Positions 34,606 through 45,771 of a stretch of DNA of 64,000 nt are shown here, piece by piece (the first letter of the stretch is position 1; every line of letters starts with the position of its first letter). The notes below the pieces were generated by a model. The model did no database searches. It was given only the letters and a program-made list of their open reading frames with translations, and was not told the DNA's origin. A program made the translations under genes and the position numbers. This DNA comes from Myrmaecium sp. VS I D KN 1. Taxonomy: Eukaryota > Ascomycota > Dothideomycetes > Valsariales > Valsariaceae. The DNA is taken from NCBI GenBank assembly GCA_019775845.1, contig JADQAV010000031.1:62138-126137 (forward strand), in the 5' to 3' direction.

Positions 34606-37600
34606 TCAAATTTCCTCTTCAATGGTAACCACCCTATCATTTTGTGTATCCAGGCTGGAGAGCCCTTCATCGACCGTGCTCCCTGGGGTCACAGCCTTCG
34701 TATCGAGCCGAGTTGGAGAGGCGCTCTGGTTTGTGATAGGGGAAGCAGGCCGGCTGGCGATGTCTTCGGGCCCTGTTTCGTTGTCTAGTGGCTGGCCGCC
34801 AGTCGTCTCGGTCTGGTCGTCTTCGTTGCGAGCAACAGAGCCGTCGAAGTCCCCGTCCTCGGTTTGAAGAATGCCTTCCGCATTCTGGTCTCCACCCTCC
34901 TCACCTTGCGTTGCCCCCTGCGCCTCCGCCGCCTCCGCCTCCTCATCCAGCTCTCCTGCGATGACCTTCCGGAAGACCTCATCGACGCCCTTAAGCACGG
35001 CCCGCACTTGCTTCCTGAGCTCTCTCTCTTCCGCTGGGAGCATCATTCCCGGGGGGAGCTGCGCTCCGCCTCCAAGCACGTTCATGTAATCGCGCTGCAT
35101 AGCCTCGTACGTGCGGCTTGCCTGCTCGTTCATGGTGCGCTTCAGCTGCGTGCACATGTCGTCTAAGCCCGCTCGGACGGTGTGTGTAGATTCCGCAAAC
35201 ATGCTATGCTTGTGATTTTCGACGTGGTCGACCATGGCCTGCTTCATCCGCGCATAGGACCCCGGTCCCCTCTCTTCCGCGCATATGTGGTATGCTTGTT
35301 CCATGGCCCCGGAGACAACTGGTAGAAAGGCACGGTTTGCTTCTCTTTGGAGATTGTTCATCTGTTCTCGCAGTTGCGCGACAAGTAGATCAAAGTAACC
35401 ATGGTAGGTCCGGAGTTGGGTTCTCAGCAGGTTGAGACCCGCGAGGCCTGCGCCGTGCTGACGCGCTCTGTTCTCGACTTCATTATGAAAATGCTCAAGG
35501 GCTTTGGTCGAGGCCTGCTTGTAAGTGTTCAAGTGGGCCGGGAGCGACCGTTGGAATGCTCGTTCCCATGACATGGCAAGGTGCTTCGTCAGCGGATCGA
35601 TCAATTCTTGGTTGAAGTCGCGAGGGCCAGACGCGCCGCTATAGACACCATTGCGTCTCACAGTTGCCTTGTAGGTCGCCCAAAGAAGGCCGCCTTCATC
35701 CCGGCGAGCGCCCCAATGCCTGGATGTGTCGACGGCACTGTTGATTGCTTTGGTAATACCCTCGGTGCACCTGTCAAAGATTTGCGTAGTCAGTTCGTTT
35801 TTCATCGCCGTAACAATATGAGAAACAGTGCGCTTGAGTTCTTCCTCAAGGTCCTCAAGCCTTCGAGCCAAGATGCGCAACTCACGCCCCTTGTCCGGAC
35901 CCGAGAGCTTGATACCTCGAACGTGGTTGTCGGACCAAAGATACATGGAATTGAGGAGATTGTTCAGGTTCGTCAGAAAAGCCCGGCAGCTAGACGCTCT
36001 GCCCGCTTCCGTGAGTTTCTTGCAGTGAGCCTGAAGCTGAGGTATCTCAGTCTCCTCAACATCACTGAAGCCCGTCACTGGGGCATCCTTGGTCAGCCTG
36101 CCAGACAGCTTCTGATAGGCGCGGGAGCTGACGCAGAATACAGGAAGGGAACGAGCGACCTCATCGTAATCGCGAAGGTCCTGTTCCGGGTCAAATTCAT
36201 CTTCGTTCCGCTCCTGGGCTTGCTCCTGGTCGAGTTCCTTGATCCCAGCCGCGAAATCCTGCTGAATGGCACCCTTGGAGTATTCGTTGCGACCGGCGAT
36301 GCATTTCGCGCTCATCTCAGCCCTGAGTTCAGCGAGTCTTTCCCTATAGGCCCTGATATTCTTGTTGGCCTCTCTTATCTGTGCCTCGTGCTCTCCCCTG
36401 TTTGCTCGCGCCTGCCTTCTGTGTTGGCGAAGCTCAGTGAGTTTCTCTTCAATAGCTTCCGCAGTTAGTGGTTCGCCTCTTTCTTCACCCTCTTCCTTCT
36501 CACCCTCTTCCTTCTCATCCTCGTCCTCTTCACCTCGAGAAGACTCTCTGTCGGAATCGTCAGAAACTTCAATGAAATCACCGTCGCACTCCGACCCCTC
36601 ACTAGCGAGGCGTTTCTTGCGCGGATTCGTTGGCTCCTTACTAGCGGTCCGCTTTCGCTTGTTTGATTTCGGAGCATACACCGTTTCTCCCGATTCAAGA
36701 GCATCTTTGAGTTTCTCCCATTCCTCAAACTGATCGTCGGCATCTTCCAGTATTTCCCTGAAGACACCGATTTCTTCCTTGAGATTCCTAACCCTCTCCT
36801 TAAGGTCCTCGATCCGCTGATCAATGTCTTCGCACTCCTCCGCTGAGCCGGATATCTCTTCCGTCAAGCCAAGACTATCGGCAGCCTCGGTTATTGAAAT
36901 GTCGTCTGTTTTGGAGCAAATGAAGGTGACACTTGAGTATGTGCCATCATATTGCAACTGACGTTTAAAAGTGTCTCCGAGGAGGGATTTCGCAGCCTTG
37001 TCATCGACGGCCCGGTTGATGGGTGACACAATCCACAAGCCTGTACATTGCTTCTTGTAGCTTTCCGCAACCGCAGCTCTGGCCGCATTCGAATCCTGCA
37101 CACCAGGGAGATCGACGATAACAGCTCCTGTCGATAGAGCGGATGATTTGGTGTATATCTTGACCACTTTGATAAGAGGCCAAAACTCCATTGCCCGGGG
37201 AGTTTTGTCACCCTTTTTCTTCCCGGTGGCCTTCTCTTTGCTATCAACATAATAGTGAAGACGCCTGTAGAATGCGAAAGGGTCGGAACACTCGATTTCT
37301 CTGACGGTTCCGAGCAGATCTCTAACAGCAGGTACATTCATCAGCCCTTGCACAGAACTTGCGGCAAGCTGTTCCCTGGTTTTATTTGGGTAAACCGCCT
37401 TGAACTTCGCAAAGGCGATTCCGGCCTCAGTATCTGGGTTAGAGTAGTCTCTGGACAGGTTGCCTTCACCATCAAGCATGTCAGAGAATAGTGTTTCCAT
37501 CTCTTTTGCCCAGTCTTCTGGCTTCAGAAACTCAATCTCCGCACGGTATCTCTTGTCCGGATCGTCGTTATCATTCCAAGACAGCTCGGTAACTACGGCT

Positions 37601-39139
37601 GTGCAAGCTCGCATACAGTTTGTCGGCACCAATCGTTCTTCATCCAACATTGCATTAATCACACTGCTTTTGCCCGCACCTGTGTTCCCGAAGACGCCCA
37701 CAACAGTACGTGTCTTCACTGCTGTTTGTTCAAGGCGCTCAATGTTTTCGATCCAGTTGTGCGCATCCGGTAGGGTTTCGGCGAACGGGGCAAGAGGCGG
37801 TTTCAGCTTCTTGAGTATTCTCAAAGCACTCTCCACGCCCTTCTCCAAGGTCTCGGGTTTGTCCTCTGTCAGCAGCTGACGGAGGGAGTCGTGGTGAAAT
37901 TCCTCATCCGCGTACTCGAAATCCTTCGCGTGCCCCTCGAGGTCCGCCGCAGATTCTTCCTGCAGGAAATCCCCCCGTTCGGAAATGCTCCGGCCATCCG
38001 AAGCGAATTGCAATGGTTCTGCGACATCCTGCGGCAAATGAAACGGCTGCTTCTGCTCTATAGCACTGTCTAACGCTTCTACAGTATCATCCTGGTATGG
38101 CATAGGTGTGCTGCAACTCATGGCAGAAGAAGTTTCCATTTTGAAAGTCGGCAATGCTGAGTGAGCCGAATGGGTGATGGGAGATGTCTCTGAAAGATGA
38201 GATGGTGCCTCCAGGACGGGCGTGCCATTGTCAGCCAAGTGATCGGACGAGGCCGCCCATACATTGTTATCAACATGTGCTTGTGAGGTGGTGTGGGTTT
38301 CTTGTTCCCCGGAAAACAAGGCCTCTGGTGCTTGCTGCGTAGGCCACACATTCTCAGTGTCGGGATCACTCTTCAGGGGGTTTGAGGGCTTGAGGTTAGC
38401 TCGGGTTTGTCCAGGAGTTTCCTGGAGAGGAGCTCGCAACACTCGGGGGATGGCCTTTAGGGGGATGACAGAAGTCCCATAGCGGTTTAAGTTGGGCACT
38501 GTAACTTCAAAGGGGAGGACCCTCCCTTCCAGATCGGCGAGGTCAAACTGGTAATGGTGCGAGCGGCCGTACGCTTCATGCAGCTGTTGAACGGCGATTC
38601 TCTGTGTGACAAGTGGTCCGTGTCAGAACATACAAAAATGCTCCTTCAGTGTATACATAGGCTATGTAGCTTACCGAGCTCGCCTTGACCCATAGAATGT
38701 CTGTCGTCTCAACAGGGCCTTGCAGATCCAGTTCCGGAGGGAGGATTCCGACCCAATACCGCGTTGGCTTGAGTGGCTCTGCCGGGATCACTGCTTTCAC
38801 CCGTGCAGCCAGAGCGCGGATGTCGTCCATCTTGTAGGTATTGTGCTCCACGGAAACATTGGAGAAGCAATGGTGCAATGGCGCACCGTGCTGGATCTCG
38901 CCCTCACGCGCCGTAATCCGTGATCCTTGATCGCGCGACGGGCAGGACTCGGTGTACTTGAGGACTGGGCGACCGTCCGTCTGATCCGGTGACTGACAGC
39001 CGTTGCGTACCACTATCGAGTAGAAAAAAAGTCCGCTGGTAAGGCGCACGCGATAGAGTTACGCCAGACGCATGTCACGGAACGTCAATGAGAGGGGAAG
39101 AAACGCGACCGTGACGCGCGCACACGGGTAAGCGCTCAT
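34606..39139 (-). CDS. Large dynamin/SLIP-GC-like nuclear GTPase
   Basis: Predicted large GTPase of the dynamin-like superfamily, closest in feel to the nuclear GTPase SLIP-GC type. Exons 39079-39139, 38675-39012 and 34606-38601 give 1464 residues in phase. The first exon and its 66-bp intron are my least certain choice. GTPase motifs: P-loop GNTGAGKSS (near 37663-37689), switch Thr region NCMRACTAVVTE, G3 VDLPG (near 37105), G4 CSKTD (near 36905). After the G domain come a charged coiled coil, a strong basic nuclear-type signal (SNKRKRTASKEP, NPRKKRLASE), a Glu/Asp-rich run, and long helical segments (QLREQMNNLQREANRAFLP) as in dynamin stalks. The N-terminal 130 residues form a separate unrecognised segment (LPPELDLQGPVETTDILWVK). 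Cellular role unknown. Confidence 0.8.
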
Positions 39140-39525
39140 TCGGCTGATAAGCGATGGGATCGATACATACTAGTAGAATCCACCAACCACATTCTCCATT
39201 GCCTAAAAATTACTATCGTACTCCTACCTACATTCGTCCACATAAATGATTGCAGCATATTATGGATGCGCCTTTCCAACCGGACCCGGTTTCGAGGAGC
39301 AGGTATTGAGGGTTTGGAACAGAAGTACTGTATGGAGCAAGTGGTACCACGGTGAACAACCCATCATCATGATGTAATTGCAGCGGCTTGGGGTAGTAGT
39401 TTTCGACAGTGGAACATATCTCATTTGACTCTAGATCATGATCACGCTCATTGCCTGGTGGACCTTCTCAATCATCAAATGTGTCCCATCCGCCACGTCG
39501 AAACTGCTACCAATCCAGCTGACAT
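39140..39525. other. Short spacer between the GTPase and CFEM genes
   Basis: AT-rich DNA serving as promoter of the GTPase gene and 3' region of the CFEM gene. No gene seen. Confidence 0.5.
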
Positions 39526-39932
39526 CTAGGCATTGCACTGGTTCTGATACCAAGTACGAGTGGCTATCGACCTGGTCAGCATGTCCCGTCTGGTAGTGTC
39601 ACCACTCGACTTTGACTTACCTTCAGCATCGGAAGCGCTGCAGCTGCTGAGGACGCATTTGGCCACGACGTTGTAGTAGTCCTTGTCTGCGCAGAAGCAG
39701 CTAACATCGGAGGAGTTAGAGTCACACTTGCTGGCGCTCTCGTTCTCCTTCAGACAGGTTTGCTGTGGGCATTGGTCTGCGTTAGCTGATCCAGGGTTTC
39801 CTAATACAAGGAGGCCGGTGCGGACGCTCAAGAACCATGGGCAACACGTACAGCACACGCTGGGGCGTTGGAGATATCCACGGCCATAGCCGCGGAAGCG
39901 GATGCAAGTATAGCGATGAGTGAGAAACGCAT
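39526..39932 (-). CDS. Small secreted CFEM-domain protein
   Basis: Eight-cysteine fungal extracellular membrane (CFEM) protein; members bind haem or act at the cell surface or in host interaction. Exons 39852-39932, 39621-39762 and 39526-39563 encode only 86 residues. A signal peptide (MRFSLIAILASASAAMA) precedes VDISNAPACA, joined to QTCLKENESASKCDSNSSDV, SCFCADKDYYNVVAKC, VLSSCSASDAE and a last exon ending QNQCNA. I count eight Cys in CFEM order (CA, TC, KC, SC, FC, KC, SC, QC). The acceptor at 39763 is required: the nearer AG sites upstream put the Cys pattern out of frame. There is no Ser/Thr-rich tail and no C-terminal hydrophobic GPI signal, so it is probably freely secreted. Confidence 0.85.
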
Positions 39933-41188
39933 TGCGGTTGATCCGAAAGTTCGAGATAAGTTCGCGACGAAGGCAAGATTCCGTGAAGGGTGAACGGGAT
40001 GAAAGGGATAGAAAGGAAGCTGATCTCGAAAGTACAGGTTGAAAGCAAGGCAATGCCAGGGCTCTTATACCTCGTTCAGCCCCTTAGGCAGATGCACCAA
40101 GCTCCATGGCAAGCATTGAGCAGTCGCGGCCCGCACGTGTTGCTTTCTGGCCCTGCGATGACCCGGAGAGATGCTCGATCCTTTCGAGGCTCGAAACCAC
40201 CAGCGCGAGTTTTGGAATGACAATCCGTTCTCAAATGAGTGATAGTGACCGTAGGACCTCCTACATACCTCGGGACGGCCCCAGGAGACACTTATTTGAC
40301 GCTCTGTCCAGTCATATCAACTCTTTCCAATACACGAACTCGATATGCAAGAGTAGCTGCTGCCACGTTGTCACACAGCCCGGATCAAGCGTATGCGGAC
40401 TGCTGGAAATCAGCGTACGCGGAAGAGAAAGCTCGAGCTGAATGAACTTCGCAACTCGCCGGCGCATTCACGGTCGTAGTTGCGATTGGTCGAGGAACCT
40501 GTGCGGAGTATTGTGGAGAAGAGAGCGGGGTGTGGGGAAGAGCATGGACCTGGGGAAATGTCGATCAGGGCACCGCTCGCCGCCGTTTCCGGAATAGCAG
40601 ATGGGCCACAAAGATGTCTGTCGGCTCGGATGGCATTGGTGAGACGCCTCAAATCCCACTTTTCTGACAGCTCGCCGCATCTCCAGAGTGAGGCTTCTGC
40701 CATTCGAAAATCTTCCTAAAGCGCATGGCATATATCTGGACCGCTGGAGCATGAATCGACTGCACTGGGCCCGCTGTCTGCCAATGTTCAGGTAGTATGA
40801 GAGGTGAAGAAGCCGCGACGTTGAGACTGGTAGGATATCCACGGCGATACGATTCACACAAAGCAGTGCGGCAAAGAAAACCCCCTCCAGTCGAAGCAAG
40901 GACGCTTTGGGCAGCAAGCTGGGTAGTAGTGATCCAGCAGCGGTATGCTGGTGGAGCAAGAGCAAGACGTGATCGGCGTCACGAAGGAAGCTCTGTATGT
41001 TCAGCTGAGTCGGCCGCCTCATTCTTCACGTCACCGCAATTTTCCCTCGGATAACATCGGTTATTGATGCTCACGGACTATGGCTGGAAGGAGAAGACAT
41101 CCATCATGGGAGACGTCTCGGTTGCCCGGTACATACACAGTTCGCCTCGTACACATGAAATTCAACTGATGGGGCATTTTAGTGTCCG
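39933..41188. other. Spacer between CFEM gene and AIM9-like pseudogene
   Basis: Promoter of the CFEM gene and 3' region of the pseudogene. A 184-codon minus-strand frame (40468-41022) is open but unlike any family I know, and is overlapped by frames on the other strand. I see no supportable gene. Confidence 0.45.
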
Positions 41189-43140
41189 CTATGCGGTCCC
41201 AGAGCAACTGATGTATTCGCCTCGAGAGCATCTGTCTTTTCGAGCGTCGTCATGATTCAAACGGTCGACAACCCAAGCCATTTGCTTCTCGAACTGTGTC
41301 CGCTCCTCGCCGGTCAGGAGGCGCAAACCCTCCTCTCTAACCTGGGAGAACAGTTCCAGAGCAGCTTCGTAGTCCTTATTCGAAGTCCAGTCGTCACGGT
41401 CCACGTGGCCTTCCAGGGAGGCCCAGAAATCGGCTTTTCCGTTCCACTCTTCTCCTTCCTCGCGATGCTGTTCGAGTTCCTCTTGGGAGAAATCAATCGG
41501 GCAAGGCCTTGTATTCTCCAGTTCTTGCCAGTTCCTAGGAAGGTCCTGTTAGCTGTGTCGCACACAAGCTGGCGCCCACGCATGCGGAAAGCCTACCGAA
41601 TTACGCGAATCAAGCATTCCCTAAAGGGGACCAGATCACCGTCCCATGTATTGGTTGCAAACTCGACTATGTCACGCCTCAGCCGTCCCAGAGATAGATG
41701 AAATACCTCATCGACGGTGGGATTCATTGCTTTGGTCTCGATTTCATAGGCCCATAGAATGAGTGACCTTTCAACTTTGGACCTGATACTCAGTTTGTTC
41801 TCCTCGTCAAGCGATTCGTATTCCTCCGGCAGCTCGAGCATGATTTCCCCATTGTAGTCCACAAGTCGGGGGTGGCGAGCTTGGAGGTATAACGGTCCTG
41901 TCCACGCGTCATGCCAGTCGATGATACCGGTTATCTTACTACCTTGAACGAAAATATTTGAAGCATGGAGATCCCAATGCCACAAAGTCGGCAGCGCCAA
42001 CTCCTTCTTGCGTGGCGGAAGGCTGTCGACAATGTCCAGGTACTTTCGATAAAGAGAGATATGGGCAGCAGGGGTATTCTGAGCTTCGGACTTAGGTACG
42101 ATATCATATGATGGTGTTGGCTTCGCGAAGCGGTCAATCCAGGAGATCTCTCTCGTTGCAACTGCTCGTATGTAATCCTGAGGGGTTTGTCCTTTGAGGA
42201 ATATCAGCTAAAGCTTAAAGAGAGCCCGCGAGAACGGATAACGGCTTACAAGGACCGCGATCAATGTTCATGGTTGCTCTTTCCCGACTCCAGAAGTCCG
42301 AGTTGACAACAGGGCCTATGACAAAGCGATTCTCTGCGTCTGTTCTGAGCTTCTGTGAGATTGCGCCTCTCAAGGCCGCCTTTTGGCAGCCGGGAAAAGC
42401 ATCACCAGCATAGTAAAGGTTGCTATAACTGTAGCAACTATTAGCTCGTAGTCTTCTTGATGAACATGCGTCTGCATACAGCGGAAATGACACCGACAAG
42501 AGTCTTTCTTCCACTTGGACTATCTCGTCGACAATCTCTAGTTTGTCCTGGAATCCCATGTCGCCCCAGACCTCACGCAGCTGAGTTCCGATAGCCTCTT
42601 CCGTCAAGATGTATTCCGATTCGACCGGATTGCTAGCATCTGCGCCCCAGGATAAGACTTTCGGCACGGGAAGGTTCAGTATCGTCCGAGCCTAGACGGC
42701 TAAAAGTCAGCCCCAAACTTCAGGTCAAGGCATGCCTACTCCATACAAAGTCCATGGTGGCAACCTCGGAGGCAGTGGTCCTGGATGCTGCTTCGCCATT
42801 CAGATTGGGTCCGCGCAATCATGACAGCGCCGTTGTCCATCACCAGTCGGAAGACCTTGTTGAACCCTCCTTCTGCGAGCTTGACCATGGACTCGCAGGC
42901 TCTCGCACCAGCGTGTCGGGCTGCCAGTTTCTTCAGCCCATCCACATCGAACCGCTTATATCGAGCTCGTCGCTGGCTCTCCTCGTTCCAGAGCCAACGT
43001 CCGCTGTCGTGACGAAAGAATTGCTCGTGGTCGCTTTCCACCTGCCTTGCGCGACTGTGCACATGGCATACAAGCTTTGGCGTCCCGGTGAGCGACCGCC
43101 AGAACGGAGTCAACCATAAGTTTGACGGCGGCCGATGCAT
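41189..43140 (-). pseudogene. AIM9-like phosphotransferase (APH-fold) gene, apparently inactivated
   Basis: Related to fungal AIM9-like/aminoglycoside-phosphotransferase-fold proteins, often mitochondrial. Five exons: 42747-43140, 42480-42691, 42250-42428, 41597-42191 and 41189-41534. The N-terminus has a basic presequence-like start and the kinase-like LAEGGFNKVFRLVMDNG. The catalytic HWDLHASNIFV and metal-site IIDWHDAWTGP are intact, and the C-terminal tail is complete. Two lesions are visible. After VMIAR (about 42815) the frame slips: the expected PNLNGEAASRTTASEVATMD continues in another frame, as if two bases were lost. The exon 3/exon 4 junction (42250/42191) reads TGA where Trp of the usual RGPW is expected. 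Adding back two bases restores exon phase throughout, which supports the model. Recent decay, or two sequencing errors, are the alternatives. Confidence 0.7.
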
Positions 43141-44560
43141 GTTATAGGTTCTCCCTGCCACGTACGCCGGGATCTGTGTGAGGATGGTAAGGTCCTGATA
43201 AGGTAGTGTACAGTAGGCGAGTGGCACTGCAGGGCAATGAGGGGAGGTCCGGCCTTGGGACGGAATGGGGAGGGCCGTTCGGGTCGCTCCGCGTGGGGCA
43301 AGACCGGTGCCTGAACGTCTCTCGCCTTATAGGGCGGAGCGCCTGTCAAACCCTGCGACTAGTACCCCAGGGAAAGCACCCCTTGGTATCGATCTGAGGA
43401 CATTGGATTCATCAATTACTTCAGATGGTCCAGTCCTCGTTACGGCAAGCAAGTGCGGCGCTAGCATGGCTCTGCGCGAAGGTTCATTGCTGGATCTCAG
43501 GATGCGCCGGTCGTGACGTGAATGTCAAGTTGTCCCGTTGTGGATCTAGATCTAGAGATTTGTCTACTTGCTCAGTTATTAAGTAACGAAATAGTGGTCC
43601 AGTTCGTGGTCGGACGTCCGATCATCGATGGATCGATTGGGCCGAAGAAATCATGAAGAATCCAGCTCCCTCTTCCATCCCTCGATTTCCCCGCCTAACC
43701 CATCAAATCAGGAACCAAATAACACAGTATCAGGCAATTTCGAAGAGAGCTCGCCAGCCTCGAGGAGGTCCTCAGTATCACATGTTAACATGTGACAGGC
43801 CCGCCCCACCCGCCCCCCTCTCGCTTATCTAGGTTTCGTAGCCTTGCACAGGGGTTAGGAAGAGCATCATGACGGCCGCGGCAGCAAGGACCATAAACAC
43901 AACTACGAGTAGGTTCGGTCTCATCAACCTATTATTTTTGAGCAGGATGGTTCTCCCGCCTTCAGTAGAGCACTTGTCAGGAGTGTTTAGCACCAAAAGC
44001 CTGCGGAGGTGAAAGACGTTGGGGGAAATTCTGTAAATATCGGGTTGTTTTCCCCTCCTTCATCTTCTCCGAGCGACAACCGTGACCGAGCTCAAGAGGG
44101 TCAAAAGTGAAGGGAGTGAGTTGGCTGGAGTTTTTCACTTTGTTCTCATCCTTCTCTTCTTCCAAATCGACTTGCAGGAAGCTCGATGGCGGTAGGATGC
44201 GCATCATGGTGAGCCAGTGAAAAGCGAACCGCTGAAAAAACTCTCTTTCTCATGGCATTTTCCGCATGACGTGTTCGAGGACCAAGGGTATACTCTGTTC
44301 AGAACAGCCTCTGCCATATACTTGACATGGCTTATTTGTTGGGTATGATCACGTCGCTCATGAAAGCTTGTGGTCTGCGATGGACCCTTTCCACGTATAG
44401 CGGTAGAGGCAGTGCTCCATAATTTGGGAATGTAGTCATAACTTGACTTGGTCAGGCTTGACCCCAGTGCGATATATTAGGCAGTATAAATAGCAAGAAC
44501 GTAGAATCGCAAGGCATCGAGGACCCTTCGATCTCATCGACTCCTACTCACGAGAAGACC
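43141..44560. other. Spacer upstream of the AIM9-like pseudogene
   Basis: No conventional gene. It holds a possible 31-codon hydrophobic reading frame at 43829-43924 (listed separately) and a GACCTAG/TCTAGATCTAGA-rich patch near 43,545-43,556. Other frames look random. Confidence 0.45.
43829..43924 (-). CDS. Possible 31-residue hydrophobic microprotein
   Basis: ATG at 43924 opens a short frame beginning MRPNLLVVVFMVLAAAAVMM and ending LFLTPVQGYET before a TAG. It reads as one transmembrane helix or a signal peptide with a QG-type cleavage site. It may be a microprotein or the first exon of a secreted protein whose remainder is spliced on or lost. No downstream exon was recognised. The evidence is composition and a plausible start only. 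Confidence 0.25.
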   Translation of the reverse strand: MRPNLLVVVFMVLAAAAVMMLFLTPVQGYET

Positions 44561-44579
44561 GGCCATATCACGGGCACCA

Positions 44580-45640
44580 TTCCTCCAGGGACCAAACCTG
44601 TAACGCCGATACTGTACGATCGCGGCAGCACTGCCTTCTAGAATGGACATGCGGATCTCTGATCGCCTCGATCGCCGCATAGGATTCATAGAACCCGACG
44701 AATAATGGAGTGCGGAGTTCGAGAGCCAGGGGCGCAGGCTCTGTTGTGCTTCTATTCCTAAATCAAGGACATAGTCTGAACAGCATTCGATCATATATGG
44801 CCCGCCTCTGTGCTTAAATATACTCTGTCATTATTCAAGGGGCCGCTTGTTCCAATGGTGGATGTTGGATGGGGCGCAATACGGGGACTGATCCTTCAGG
44901 ATTCTCCAAGAGAATGAGTTGTGGGACAGCAAACCTCACGCCGTAGCTCGGTACAACTCTGGGCAGTTGCTGAGCCATCGAACATTTTCTTGATATGCTC
45001 GGATCCCGTCGTGGTCCCAGAAAAAAGAGCGGTCTGCAGGAAGCTTCTGGGAGGCTCCTGGACGGCTTCGAAGATCAAGGCGAGGCGAGGCGAGAGTCAA
45101 GGATTTGTTTTACGCACGTCTCCCGAACTCCAACATCATCAAATCATCAAAGCCGTATACCATTGTTTGGTGATGACAGCATCGTCCAGTACGGCGCACA
45201 TGTTGTAGCAATTGGTAAACAAAGCCGGTCTGCGGATCTGGCGTCAACCTCAATTCGAGTTGTTGAGGGGAGAGGTGGGGACTTGAATCCGTTCGGGCCC
45301 GAGGAAGCGGAGCATGCCCGCTACAAATAACATCATGGCAAATAGTGCCCCGCTGATTGAAATGTTCTTTGCATTTCTGTGCATGGAGAGAAAGGGCTAC
45401 GTGAACAGGGAGATGGCTTGTAAGCTGGTACCTGCCCTGCTGCGCGGATATTCCGCGGCAAGGGATGGCGACCTCAGCTGCAATGAGGTGCCGGAACCCG
45501 GGTCGATGAGTAGTGACGGGACGGATACTGGGGAGTTCACTATGTATGCAGAGGGCCCGAAACGGCGACTAGACCGCTCCCGACGAAATGTGAATGGCAC
45601 GTTCGGCAACATCATGGCATGTCTTTCGAGCAGCACAGTA
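44580..45640 (-). pseudogene. Eroded protein-coding locus of unknown family (possible type II membrane protein)
   Basis: Protein-like segments lie in order on the minus strand but in different frames. A Ser/Pro/Arg-rich cytosolic-looking start is at about 45,430-45,620 (FGPSAYIVNSPVSVPSLLID). A membrane span is at about 45,295-45,360 (SISGALFAMMLFVAGMLRFL). A soluble stretch is at about 44,938-45,030 (WDHDGIRAYQENVRWLSNCP). Another is at about 44,660-44,716 (PLFVGFYESYAAIEAIRDP). The layout recalls Golgi type II enzymes such as glycosyltransferases, but I recognise no family motif. I could not find donor/acceptor sites that keep frame between the first two segments, which points to decay. It could instead be a multi-exon gene whose introns I misread. 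Confidence 0.3.
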
Positions 45641-45771
45641 GGGCGACCGCTCGAGGGGCAAAAGAGGAGCACAGCATATAGCCCGCTGCTGATTGATGGA
45701 TTAGTGAACCTATAGAAGGGAGAAGGAGAGAGAGAAGAACAGGAAGTGAATGTGGAAGAGGAAGGTTGCAT

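Noticed and set aside
35581-36468. 295-codon plus-strand frame inside the large GTPase gene
   Set aside because: It lies wholly opposite the GTPase reading frame, which has clear motifs. Shadow.
40468-41022. 184-codon minus-strand frame between the CFEM gene and the AIM9-like pseudogene
   Set aside because: Composition is Leu/Arg/Ser-rich, with similarly long frames on the other strand and no recognisable motif.
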